A stretch of 64,000 nucleotides of DNA from Prorocentrum cordatum. Its lineage: Eukaryota > Sar > Dinophyceae > Prorocentrales > Prorocentraceae. Position 1 is the first letter of the stretch; every line of letters begins with the position of its first letter. This document shows positions 1 to 10,400 of this stretch, piece by piece. The notes beneath the pieces were generated by a model, which ran no database searches, was not told the origin of the DNA, and saw nothing but the letters and a program-made list of their open reading frames with translations. Where the stretch lies: assembly GCA_963575745.1 (NCBI GenBank), contig CAUYUJ010012669.1:32501-96500 (forward strand). Direction: 5' to 3'. Both the position numbers and the translations under genes were made by a program.

Positions 1-1
1 C

Positions 2-3000
2 AGCGACGAAGACCACACCCGTGAACCACCACCTGCGCAAGTCCCCGACATCCTCCCTGCCAACGCCATTGTTGCTAACACCAAGGACATGCTGAAGCTC
101 ATGGTCGACACCTGGGAACCCATCTTGGGCAGGTACCGCGCACGTGCGGGACATGATGCCGAAGCCATGCCGACGTGGGCCGACTTCTACGACGAGTACC
201 GACAGGAGCTGCCTACGCCATCACCAGCTACCCCTTTCCACCTCACCGACGACCAACTCATCCACTTCATTCGCACCCGTTCACCGAGACGCGCGGGGGG
301 TCTGGACGGTTGGACTACTAAGGAGGCAAAGGAGCTTCCCGACGACATTCTTCGCCTCTTCGCCAGCGTCCTACGAGCTATGCAACGCACTGGCACCATC
401 CCAGAACCCCTCCTCCACGTCCCAAACCCGTGCCTCCGAAAAGGCCGAGGCGAACTCCCAACGGACCAACGACTTCTCTCGGTGCTTTCCGTTTGGATGT
501 ACGCGTGGGAAGCACCAGCTTACCGCAGCCTCACGGACTGGCGGAAAGGATGGACCCACGCCACGAGTTTTGGCGCTGTCCCCAAAGCTACCATTGGGGA
601 CGTCAGCACTTCTCTCGCCCTTCGCATCGAACACGCCAGAGCCCTTCTCCTTCCCTTGGCTGGAGCTGCCCTGGACCGTCAGAAGTGTTTCGACTATCTC
701 ATCACGGACATATGCCTTAACCTCGCGCTTCACGCGGGGTGTCCCCAAGACATCGTTACTGTCCGCAGAAACTTCTACAGGCGCCACAAACGTTACATCC
801 GCATGAACGGTGCGTACTCTAAGGAACTGGCCAGGACAAACGGTCACCTCCAGGGAAGCTCTTGGTCCCTGGACGACATTAAGCTGCTCATGTGCGTCTG
901 GACCAAGAGACAGCATCGCTACGTGCCGCGGTCACTCAGCACTACCTTTGTTGACGACAGCAACTCCACTACCCACACCGCGCCCGAGTTGCAGAAGTCT
1001 CTTGATGAAACCGCCAAGTTTGATCGATTTTCTGGTCAACGCATTCATCCTGGAAAAGTGGCGGGGTGGGCGCTTACTGACGAGCTTCACACCGCCGTTA
1101 CCCAGCTCACCTTGGCGGAACGGCCCTTACGCGTGGTCGACTCCTTCAAGCTCGTCGGAAGTTACATCAACGCCGAGGCAGCGCCGGCTCCAGCCGCGCT
1201 CAACCTCACGGCCACCGCTGACGCCCGTGTTCGCAGGGCGACTAGTCGTCTGCCGCGTATTGGCAAGCTCCCATCACCGATGCGTATTAAGGCGCGGCAC
1301 GCCCGCTCCCTTGCTGCCAGCGTCTGTACCACGGGCACTGACATCCAAGCCCCATCAGGCCCCGTCAAAACTGCCTACAACCATGCCCTTAAGGCGGCTA
1401 TCCGCCCCAAGGGAAACAGGTGGGTCGAGTTTTGGACTCTCATGGCCGTGTGCGTCCCAGGGCACGCCCTGGAGATTGACGCCATTATGCAGCGTGAAGT
1501 CTTCCTGTGCCTGCGGCGACAGGTCAACCGCGACGCCACTCTCTGCGGCCTCGTCAGGGATCTCCAACACCATGTCCAGACCCTTTTTGGGGGAGGACCT
1601 GTTGGACGACTTGTCCAGACGCTTCAGCAGCTCCGTTGGACTTGGCCCACATTTGGCACCATGTACGACGACTGGGGCTGTCAGATCAGTTGGCTGAACC
1701 TCCCCCAAAACGCCTTCCTTCACATGCTGCGCGCCTCGCAACGCAGAGCCTTTTTGAGAAAAATCAAGCCACGGCGGCATGACCTTGGACACCTGGCTTC
1801 GGTCAGACAGGGCCTCGACCTTTTCGCCAGCACGTGGCTCGCCCGCACCAAAGGAGCTGCCAAATGCAACGCATGGCAGCTGGCGCTCCTCTTAAACTAC
1901 CTGTCGGGCGGGGACCACACCCAACAGCGACGTTCTCGATCAAATACGTCCGCTGACCCCAGCCCTATTTGCCGTTACTGTGATGAGGAAGAGGAAACTC
2001 AGGAGCACACTGTGCGTGACTGCAAGTGCTGGGCCCGTGAAAGAGTCCCTCTCACCACCCTCATCAGTGACGAGCAGTGGGCCCGTCTTCCTCCGCACAC
2101 AAGACATTGCGGGCTCTTCGATGAGGACCCAGCCCTCCTCGATCTGCAAGCCGACCTCGCGAGGGACCCGCTACCTCAACCCATACCGCGGCCCCCGCCA
2201 GAGGGAGATCCTGCGGCTTCAGCCCAGGACTCCTACACCACCTACCTTGACCACGACACTGGTTGGACATGGGTCTACGCTGCCACGGACGGTGCATGCA
2301 CCAACCAAGCCATCCCTTTGCTTGCAAGAGCGGGCTACGGCGTCTACTACGGCATCGACCACCGCATGAACTACAGTGCGCGCGTTCACGGCATCACGCA
2401 GAACGCACAGCTTGCGGAGACCCTCGCCATTGTCCACCTCACGGCATGTGCTGAACGGCCCGTACACGTCTTCGTGGACAACCAGGCGGTGGTCGACGGC
2501 TTCCAAAGGATCATCGACGGACACTCACCTCCGCAGGGCACGCACGTGGAGTTCTGGGAAAAGGTCCACCGATGTGTCATGGCCAAGCCAAACATGTTCC
2601 GCGTAGAGAAAGTCGCTAGCCACCAGGGCGACACGGGCATCGACCTCGGGCTCATCGGGCCCATCGCGGAGGAGTTCAATCGTCAGGCTGACGCCCTCGC
2701 CACAGCGGCGGCACGTACTCATAACCTTCCAGACGACATCGTTGAAGCTGCCAAAGCACGACACCGCCAAGCGACCGTGCTCCATGGAGTCGCCGTTGCC
2801 ATCTACGAGCGGAGACATCGTACACTTCCTCTCCCACACCGCAGGGCTGGGTTCACAGCTGCAGAACTAAACAAAATGGAACCAAATCCCCTGCTGTCTG
2901 ACCAGGCTCCACCCGCGGCTGGACCAGACATCCCACAAAACCCCGACGAGCTCTGGGCCGAGGCCCAACGGGTGTTATTCGACGAACAGGAGGACGACCC

Positions 3001-4033
3001 GTTCGGCTTTGGTGGAGGTTTGGACTTCCTGGGCGACGAGTCAGCCAGCGCCAACCCTGCCCCGGCGGGCACCCGCACGGCGCCCCCGACTCCGCCATTG
3101 AGTGCGTCAGCCCACCCACATGACAACGCCGTTCCTTTTCAAGACGCTGATGAGCAGGACGATGACCTTTTCAGCCTCGGTGGGGGATCGGACGCTTTGG
3201 ACGACGGACCAGCCAACGAAAACCCCGCCCCGTCGGGAAACCTCGCAAACCCCACTGCGACGCCGTCCCCAAGAGCGTTAACGCCCACATACGGCGACAT
3301 CGGTCACCGCCAAGACGCCGACCACGACCCTGGTGCCCCCCGAGGACTGAGTGGCATTGAGGACGCACCGCCGACACCATACGCTGCCGACCATGCCGCC
3401 CCACCGAGACACCAACCCTCTACGCGACCGACCTCAGCGGCCTTGCACGGCATCACGACTGGTCCCACCGCGCATACCACTCCGCCTCCCCATCGCCAGC
3501 GACCCGCGGGGGCGGCTTCAGCCCCCCCGCAGGGTACTAAACCAGACAGGCCCTCGTGCCCCACCCACGCTTCCTCCGTTGCTGAGCGAGAGGAAGCGGC
3601 TCCCCTGACCTCTCGGGGCGCGGCCCTAGCGGCTCCAGCCCTGGGGTCGCGCCGGCCCCTCCAGTCACCTTTTAAGGGTGACGGACGTCAGCGTTCAGGG
3701 TCCCGCACGCCGCTAGCCCACCTGGACAGGCGTACCGAGGACCTCGCCTCTGTCTCGAGATCCTCGGCGGATGTCACTGAGCAGCCACCTCTCACCGACC
3801 GTGAAACCGAGCTGTCACAGGCTATGGCTGCCCTTCAGCAGAGGTGCTTAGCTCTCGCCGCGGACCTCGCCGCTGCCCAAGCTCGTCAAGGTCCTCTACT
3901 CCAGCGCCTCCACAGCGCTGGGCGAGCCTTCGCCGAGCTGCTCACGACCTCGCCCGATGGTGTCGTGCCGTCACTCAACATCCAAGCTATGTTGTCATCG
4001 TTCCGCGGCGCTCCACCTGGTGCCCCGCGCTAA
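2..4033 (+). CDS. ORF2 polyprotein of giant LINE copy A, C-terminal part (RT, CCHC, RNase H)
   Basis: Reverse transcriptase and RNase H for target-primed reverse transcription. The frame is open from base 2; the ATG at 89 is internal, because the preceding codons match copy B. Visible: RT start block AGGLDGWTTKEA near 292; motif A ALDRQKCFDYL with Asp at 674; motif B LQGSSWS near 850; motif C FVDD with the Asp pair at 953-958; a C-x2-C-x8-H-x4-C knuckle from 1970; RNase H acidic residues in ATDGACTN (Asp at 2288), ETLAIVHL, FVDNQAVV and QADALA (near 2690). The Pro/Ala-rich tail ends in a probable coiled coil (3785-3945) and stops at TAA 4031-4033. No frameshift or internal stop is present, so this part looks intact. 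The endonuclease would lie left of the window. Confidence 0.93.
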   Translation, partial: SDEDHTREPPPAQVPDILPANAIVANTKDMLKLMVDTWEPILGRYRARAGHDAEAMPTWADFYDEYRQELPTPSPATPFHLTDDQLIHFIRTRSPRRAGGLDGWTTKEAKELPDDILRLFASVLRAMQRTGTIPEPLLHVPNPCLRKGRGELPTDQRLLSVLSVWMYAWEAPAYRSLTDWRKGWTHATSFGAVPKATIGDVSTSLALRIEHARALLLPLAGAALDRQKCFDYLITDICLNLALHAGCPQDIVTVRRNFYRRHKRYIRMNGAYSKELARTNGHLQGSSWSLDDIKLLMCVWTKRQHRYVPRSLSTTFVDDSNSTTHTAPELQKSLDETAKFDRFSGQRIHPGKVAGWALTDELHTAVTQLTLAERPLRVVDSFKLVGSYINAEAAPAPAALNLTATADARVRRATSRLPRIGKLPSPMRIKARHARSLAASVCTTGTDIQAPSGPVKTAYNHALKAAIRPKGNRWVEFWTLMAVCVPGHALEIDAIMQREVFLCLRRQVNRDATLCGLVRDLQHHVQTLFGGGPVGRLVQTLQQLRWTWPTFGTMYDDWGCQISWLNLPQNAFLHMLRASQRRAFLRKIKPRRHDLGHLASVRQGLDLFASTWLARTKGAAKCNAWQLALLLNYLSGGDHTQQRRSRSNTSADPSPICRYCDEEEETQEHTVRDCKCWARERVPLTTLISDEQWARLPPHTRHCGLFDEDPALLDLQADLARDPLPQPIPRPPPEGDPAASAQDSYTTYLDHDTGWTWVYAATDGACTNQAIPLLARAGYGVYYGIDHRMNYSARVHGITQNAQLAETLAIVHLTACAERPVHVFVDNQAVVDGFQRIIDGHSPPQGTHVEFWEKVHRCVMAKPNMFRVEKVASHQGDTGIDLGLIGPIAEEFNRQADALATAAARTHNLPDDIVEAAKARHRQATVLHGVAVAIYERRHRTLPLPHRRAGFTAAELNKMEPNPLLSDQAPPAAGPDIPQNPDELWAEAQRVLFDEQEDDPFGFGGGLDFLGDESASANPAPAGTRTAPPTPPLSASAHPHDNAVPFQDADEQDDDLFSLGGGSDALDDGPANENPAPSGNLANPTATPSPRALTPTYGDIGHRQDADHDPGAPRGLSGIEDAPPTPYAADHAAPPRHQPSTRPTSAALHGITTGPTAHTTPPPHRQRPAGAASAPPQGTKPDRPSCPTHASSVAEREEAAPLTSRGAALAAPALGSRRPLQSPFKGDGRQRSGSRTPLAHLDRRTEDLASVSRSSADVTEQPPLTDRETELSQAMAALQQRCLALAADLAAAQARQGPLLQRLHSAGRAFAELLTTSPDGVVPSLNIQAMLSSFRGAPPGAPR
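1180..1200 (+). other. Constant-loop hairpin A1
   Basis: Arms AGCGC/GCGCT (5 bp), bulged C, GGC-TCCA-GCC. Counterpart of B8 at 17912. Encodes part of AAPAPA. Confidence 0.75.
2209..2229 (+). other. Constant-loop hairpin A2
   Basis: Arms TCCTG/CAGGA (5 bp), bulged C, GGC-TTCA-GCC. Counterpart of B9 at 18941. Confidence 0.75.
3506..3530 (+). other. Constant-loop hairpin A3
   Basis: Arms GCGGGGG/CCCCCGC (7 bp), bulged C, GGC-TTCA-GCC. The counterpart B10 keeps the arms but has loop TCCA. Confidence 0.8.
3624..3646 (+). other. Constant-loop hairpin A4
   Basis: Arms CCCTAG/CTGGGG (6 pairs, one T-G wobble), bulged C, GGC-TCCA-GCC. The counterpart B11 has loop TTCA. Confidence 0.75.
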
Positions 4034-4721
<688 letters not shown>

Positions 4722-7295
4722 ATGGCCCCCAAGAAGCCGGAGCGCCGTCGCTCTTCAAAGCAGCCTCCGAGCTCCCGTCCCGCGCGCCCTGCTGCTGAAG
4801 GGCCCCTCCTTCAACGCAAGCAGGACTGCGTCGCAGCGTTCAGGCAAGCGGGGTCTGACCGCCCCACGGCCGCCTACAACGGGCTAGCCGAACTGAGCGC
4901 GGACGAGCTCCAGGCAATGTACGACATGCACAAGTCCAACACGAAGAAGCTTGGCAGCGCCCTTATCCGCATGTGCGCCGCCAACCAGATTAGCTACACG
5001 CTCGATCACCACCAGCGCAGCAAGCCTAAGCGCACTGGCGGTGACACATCGCATCCACCAGCGGGCTCCGCACGTCTTCAGGCTGTGGACACCCAATTCA
5101 TCGCCTTGGACCCTGCCTTTTGGAAGGTCCCTGTCCTTGCCGAACCCACCTCGCCTGACGACGGCAAGACGTACAAGCCCAGCATCAGCCTCCACGACTA
5201 CGAGAGCGGTGAACGGCTGCTGCAACACCACCTCGAGCAGGGCAAGCGAGCCACGGGTCAGCTCGCGATTGCTGTCATGGGCCCGAAAAACGACAACTAC
5301 GTCGGTACCGAGCTCGCCGTCCCCGTCCTGAAGCGCCACCCCAAGGCGCCCAAAGTGGTCCACACGCACGTCCCCGTGACCGTGTACCAGCTGGGCACCA
5401 AGGAGGTCGCCTGCACGGAAAAGGTAGCCGTCGCCACCATCGACCCTGCCGACCACGTCTGCTGGATTCGGGCGACCATACACGAGACCGAGGCCATTGC
5501 CGCAGTCCCCTCCATGCACCAGGCCTTCGAGGACCAGTTCTCGGGAGGTGCCCCCGTGAACGGTGGTCCACGCGCCAAGGGCCCTTTTCGAGGCGACTCC
5601 GCTCCACAGGACAAGGCGCGCCAAAAGCACAAGGAGTCCAAGAAAGACGCTCGCCGCCAGGAGCTCGATAGCCAGCTCCAGGACACCTTCAAGGCCCTCT
5701 TCCACGGCAACTTTAAAGCCGTCACCATCCTCGAACCCTGCAAAAGCCTAGGCAGGTTTGGATCGGGCGTCGGAAAGAGGTCCCTGGCTGCCACCTTCGG
5801 CGTCAGTCTCCAAGCGGTCGACAAGGTCCTGGCGGGATCAGGGCAACTCGGTGCCACCTACGACCTCAGCAACGTAGGTGCAGACGAGCCCACCGCCGAC
5901 AAGTATCAGACCGTTTGGTTCCCTGAGGACCAGCCCATCACGATGGCAGACGCGTTCCAGAAGTCGGTGGAGTTCAAGGCCCTGGGAGTCGTCAGGCACG
6001 GCAAGTCAGGCCTGCTGGGGATCCGTGTTCCGCGGGGGTCCGACGTCGCCAAGGCCGCTGCTGTCAGCATCCGCGGCTGCGAGGCTACCCTCGCCAAGAC
6101 GCGCTACCGCATCACTGGCATTGCGGCGCGCCGCGCCACGCTGACCCAGCTCGCCAAGACTCTCACGGGCCCGTCCGTTAAATGGGACTGTGAGGTCTAC
6201 CACACCGCCTGGGACCCAGCCACTGCGGCCCAGTTTGCCCTAGTGCGCGCCCATCGGCCCCCACTCGCCTATACGGTGCAGGTCGCGGGGTGCCCCATCC
6301 CGTGGAGCATCGCCGAGGCCCCGCTGGCTGAGGTGGCGCCGAAGCGGGACAACGTTACCATCGTCACGCCTACCACCATCACAGAGCCTGTGACGCCGCC
6401 AGCCGGTGGTGGCGGCTTTAGCCCCGCCACCGGCACACTCCTCACCAAAGCGGCCCAGAGCCCCTACCTCCACGACCTCATGACTGCCACGCCCAAAGGC
6501 AAGGGCGTCGCACCGCTCCTGACCCCCAAGGAGGAGCCTTCAGCCAAGTGCCACCGCTCCTCCAGCGGGAAACGTGACGCCACGCCGCACGCAAGGCCAC
6601 CCTGCGCCCCAGGCCGCAGCTCCTCTGCGCCCCCGCACGGCACGGACGGAGCCGCTGAACCGACGGCCGCCCCAGGACCAGGTGGCCACAACCCCTGGCT
6701 TGGCACGGCGGCGGCAGAAGGTGGGGGCCACACCGAAGGCGACGCTGCCACAGCCGCCGGAGTACCAGGCGACGTCGTTGACGTCGAGATCCTCTCATCA
6801 GGTGATGAATACAGCGTGGCCTCCCACGAACTCAACACCTTCGGCGAGCGCTTCGCATCGGCCTCTAAACCGCCCGATGCTGCCACGACCCGCATCCAGC
6901 ACATGGAACAGCAGCACGAGATGCTAGCCAACACGATGGATAACGTGCAGGTGCAGCTTGCGGGCGTTCTCTCCTCCCAGGCCACACTCACGGAGCACGT
7001 CTCAGGGCTGGAACGGGGGCTTGCCACCGTCGTCACCCAGCAACAGACGGCAACCGCCGATGCCGCTGCACTGCGCGGCGACATCCAGACCCTCCTCGGG
7101 CACCTCACGGGAGGCACCATCCACCTGCCACAAGCGGCCACTCTGGAAACTAAGAAGGAGGAAGCCGCAGCGGCCGCCGAGCCCGCGGCAGCCTGCAGTT
7201 TGACCGACCAGCCAGGCCAGGCCTCCCCAGGGACGGGGCCCCCAGGGGCCGACAAAGGCAAGGACAAGGGTCGGGCCACCCAGGAACCCGATTGA
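4722..7295 (+). CDS. ORF1 protein of giant LINE (coiled-coil, probable nucleic-acid-binding)
   Basis: An 857-aa protein, presumably the ORF1 partner that coats element RNA; this is inferred from position, since no family is recognised. The start is the ATG at 4722, with G at -3 and G at +4; the open frame also reaches a GTG 12 bases upstream. The N-terminus is Lys/Arg/Pro-rich and basic. The middle third (about 5080-6340) looks globular. It is followed by a Pro/Ser/Gly-rich linker and, at about 6880-7125, a long heptad-like region (beginning TTRIQHMEQQHEMLANTMDN) expected to form a coiled coil. The C-terminus is charged. The frame ends at TGA 7293-7295; beyond that codon the same frame stays open into ORF2. 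One constant-loop hairpin lies inside the gene (6402-6434). Confidence 0.82.
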   Translation: MAPKKPERRRSSKQPPSSRPARPAAEGPLLQRKQDCVAAFRQAGSDRPTAAYNGLAELSADELQAMYDMHKSNTKKLGSALIRMCAANQISYTLDHHQRSKPKRTGGDTSHPPAGSARLQAVDTQFIALDPAFWKVPVLAEPTSPDDGKTYKPSISLHDYESGERLLQHHLEQGKRATGQLAIAVMGPKNDNYVGTELAVPVLKRHPKAPKVVHTHVPVTVYQLGTKEVACTEKVAVATIDPADHVCWIRATIHETEAIAAVPSMHQAFEDQFSGGAPVNGGPRAKGPFRGDSAPQDKARQKHKESKKDARRQELDSQLQDTFKALFHGNFKAVTILEPCKSLGRFGSGVGKRSLAATFGVSLQAVDKVLAGSGQLGATYDLSNVGADEPTADKYQTVWFPEDQPITMADAFQKSVEFKALGVVRHGKSGLLGIRVPRGSDVAKAAAVSIRGCEATLAKTRYRITGIAARRATLTQLAKTLTGPSVKWDCEVYHTAWDPATAAQFALVRAHRPPLAYTVQVAGCPIPWSIAEAPLAEVAPKRDNVTIVTPTTITEPVTPPAGGGGFSPATGTLLTKAAQSPYLHDLMTATPKGKGVAPLLTPKEEPSAKCHRSSSGKRDATPHARPPCAPGRSSSAPPHGTDGAAEPTAAPGPGGHNPWLGTAAAEGGGHTEGDAATAAGVPGDVVDVEILSSGDEYSVASHELNTFGERFASASKPPDAATTRIQHMEQQHEMLANTMDNVQVQLAGVLSSQATLTEHVSGLERGLATVVTQQQTATADAAALRGDIQTLLGHLTGGTIHLPQAATLETKKEEAAAAAEPAAACSLTDQPGQASPGTGPPGADKGKDKGRATQEPD
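6402..6434 (+). other. Constant-loop hairpin B1 (in ORF1)
   Basis: The longest of the family: arms GCCGGTGGTGG/CCGCCACCGGC pair over all 11 positions (one T-G wobble), bulged C, GGC-TTTA-GCC. It is the only one found in ORF1. Confidence 0.85.
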
Positions 7296-7466
7296 AGGTG
7301 CCTCAGAGAGCCCGCCTCAGCCCTCCGAGGAAGCGCCTTCAGAGGCATCGCTCCCCTCTTCGCGTCGTATTTCTTTCTTGTTACCTCATGTCTGTTTTGG
7401 CAGCAGCACGCGCAAGCTATCTGGTGTAGGGACACCCGTAGTCTTGCAGGGGGCGTGATTGTTGCA
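7293..7466 (+). promoter_or_regulatory. ORF1/ORF2 junction with a single in-frame UGA
   Basis: ORF1 ends in TGA followed by AGG. Reading on in the same frame, every codon from 7296 to the first ORF2 ATG at 7467 is sense, so one UGA is all that separates two proteins of 857 and 4,378 aa. ORF2 could be made by UGA readthrough or by reinitiation over about 170 bases; the sequence does not decide between them. Confidence 0.75.
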
Positions 7467-10400
7467 ATGTACATGAGCATTCAGGGGTATTTGAGGACGT
7501 GTGCTGCCACGCAGCTTTCGGCTCATCGCTCGCGCCGCCCGCCAGGCCTCGCCATCATGCGGCGCCTTGCCTGCGGCCTGGCCCTCCCCTCGCTGGCTGG
7601 AGCACACCCGTCTTCAGGCGGTGCGCCCCAGCACGGAGGAGAGGCTTTCCTGCGACATGCGGAGCGTGGGACGCTCTTCTACCTTTACGATGACAGCATC
7701 TACAAATACGATCACAGTGCCATTTTGGACCCGATCGTGAACAGCACCGCCGCCGCTGGTCCGTGCGGCACCGGGCCGCTGGGCGCCCCCGCGAGCGCCT
7801 GGCCTGAGCAGCACCAGGGGCCCCGCCCCACGCGCTGCCCCCCTGGGACTTCGACGGCTACTACGACGTCTACGACGAGTACCAGCATGTCTCCTACGAG
7901 CACGCCCTCGTCAACTACGACACATGCATCGCAGTCGACCACCGATGTTGCCGCAGCTGAGATGACTCCTGCGTCCTCCGGCCACGCCTCGCACCGCATG
8001 CAAGTTCAGCTACGAGGGCTACCATCACTCAACATGACGCTTGCGGTCGACTGTCGTACAGCATATCCTCGATGGTACCCTGTCCTCAGCTTGTCCTCGA
8101 CCGTCGTGCGGCAAATCCTCGACAGGGCCGCTGGCAAGGCCCAGGCACGCAGTGGCGGCTTCAGCCCCGCTGTCGTGCCCCGCTTCAGCCCCACGAGTCC
8201 CACTAACCCTCTGTGCGCCAGGGGTGAACCCGAGGAGGACCCCGCTTTCTGGCACCTGATGAACATCCGAGCACGGCTCATACCGTGCGCCGCGGCGTGG
8301 GCACCAGGTGAGGACCATCAGGACGTGTACTGGGCATGGCTCGAGGACTGCGTCCCGCATGTCCTGGCGACGCTCCATCTGCCACAGTACGACCATTTTT
8401 TCCAGGAGGACTCCGCGGAGAAAAACGACGCCCTGCGCCACCGCACCGCGTTCGACATGTGCGAGGATATCTGGCACAGAGCGGGCCCCGACAGACAGCG
8501 CACCAACCGCAACCTCACTCGTATCCAGGGCAGCCACGAGTACCCCACCCGCTACTTTGGCCTCCTTCTGGAATACCAGGGCGCTCGTGCCCAGCTCGTC
8601 GGCCCTGAGGCTTTCGCGGCACCACTGCCGCCATACCTCTCACGGGCCCACGCCTTGCTGCCAAGAGGCCTCCCTCCGCCCGACCAAGACGCCCTGGCGT
8701 ATCTCGCGGATGCGATCCTGCACCACCCGCCAGACCTGCAGCCGCTTGTCGAGGCGGAGCTCGCCGCGGCACCGATGGAACCGCTAAACCTACCACCGCC
8801 AGCTGGCCCCCTCGCCCAGAACGCCACGTGTGACCAGCCCGCGGCCGACGCCGAACCGCTTCTGCTCCAGCACACCGCTGCCAGCGATATCAGCAACATA
8901 TCCCTGGACTCGTTCCACGTGTCGGACGATAGCCAGAACGACTCCATCCACGACACGGAAACCCAGGACCTCGACGGCACGACACCGCCAGGTGACACGG
9001 CCCAGCGCGACCGTGACAGCGAACCCTACACAGGGCGCCCCCTGTCGCACAGCAGCGCGCCCATCAACTCGGCCCAGGCCGACCCCAGCGCACAGCTCAG
9101 CGACGCCGAAGGCGCCACCGCCGCCGACGAGACAAGCCATTCCACTCCACTGCCAGCTCTCACCAGCCCGCGCAGTGGCGGCTTCAGCCCCGCTGCAGCA
9201 TTGACTGGACCTGGGCGTCTTCAGACCTCAGGTGGCAGGACCCCGCCCCGCACCCTTGTCTGCCGAGCTAACGCGACTGACTCCAACTCCAGCGCCGTCG
9301 ACCATTGGCAGGCTGGCATCGACAATGATCCCATCGAGGACGCGAGCCCTGACGCCAGCGGCTCCTACGAGGCCCCGCACAGCGCAGCGGCCTCCCGACG
9401 CTGCGGCTGTCTCATCTGCCTCTTCGTGGCCACGTATGCCATCGTGGTAGCCATGCCGTACAAGGACCAGATCGACGGGTACCTGCCGACACCGAGCCGA
9501 GACCCCAGCTACCGGCAGCGACGACGCCGTGAAGCTGCGGCACCAGGCCCATCCGTGTCCACTACGCCCCGACGCACAACGGCACACGACGCCGCGCCCG
9601 CCTTGTGGGGTATTCTCAAGTGGACCAGTGCCAAACTCAGAGACATCGTCTCGGGCGGAGCCAGCGCAGTCGGGTCTGGCCTCTGGGGTGCCCTGAAATG
9701 GGCCAGCGGCAAACTCGGAGCTATTGCCACAGGCGGAGCGGTCTGCGGTCTTCTCCTGGTCGGCGCCAAACTTCTCGCTCAAGGAGCCGTCGGACACGTA
9801 GGAGCCCGCATCTGTGCGCGCGCCCTGGACTCACCCACGGCCCAGTGGTGCCTCCGCTGTTGCCAACCGATCAGGAGGCCGCGCGATGAGGCCACACACA
9901 CAATGCCGCGCACGCATCCCGACGACCCCGAGAGCCAGCACGTGCACTCTCTTCGACACCCGCTGCTACAGGAACACTATGCTGCTGCAGTTGCCGCCGC
10001 AGTCGCCGAGGTCACCACCGCCACCACCGCCGCCATTGTTGAAGTCACTGCCGCGGCATCGCGAGCCTCGTCTGTCACACCACGGTCGACCAGCCCGTCC
10101 CCGCGAGACGGCCCCACAAGCAGCGCGGCCTATGGCAACCCGCCGACTCACGGAGACGCCACAGCTCAGGCCACCGACGCCGAGGCAAGTAAAACACGTG
10201 AGCGCACCCTCGACAGCCCGTGGTCCATCTTCCGACATGCAGATGCTCGTGGTTCCTCTTCCGACATGGACACCCAACCACCACGACGGCGAGCACGCTA
10301 CGCATCACCCGCCAGGCCCCAGGCGCCTCCAGGCCCTGGTACGCCCCACCCAGCCCTCAGGCCACCGACGCGCAACTTACGCAGCACCATCCAGCGCGAC

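Noticed and set aside
8176-8198. CCGCTTCAGCCCC near 8180 as an extra constant-head hairpin
   Set aside because: It lacks the GGC half of the head stem and has no pairing arms.
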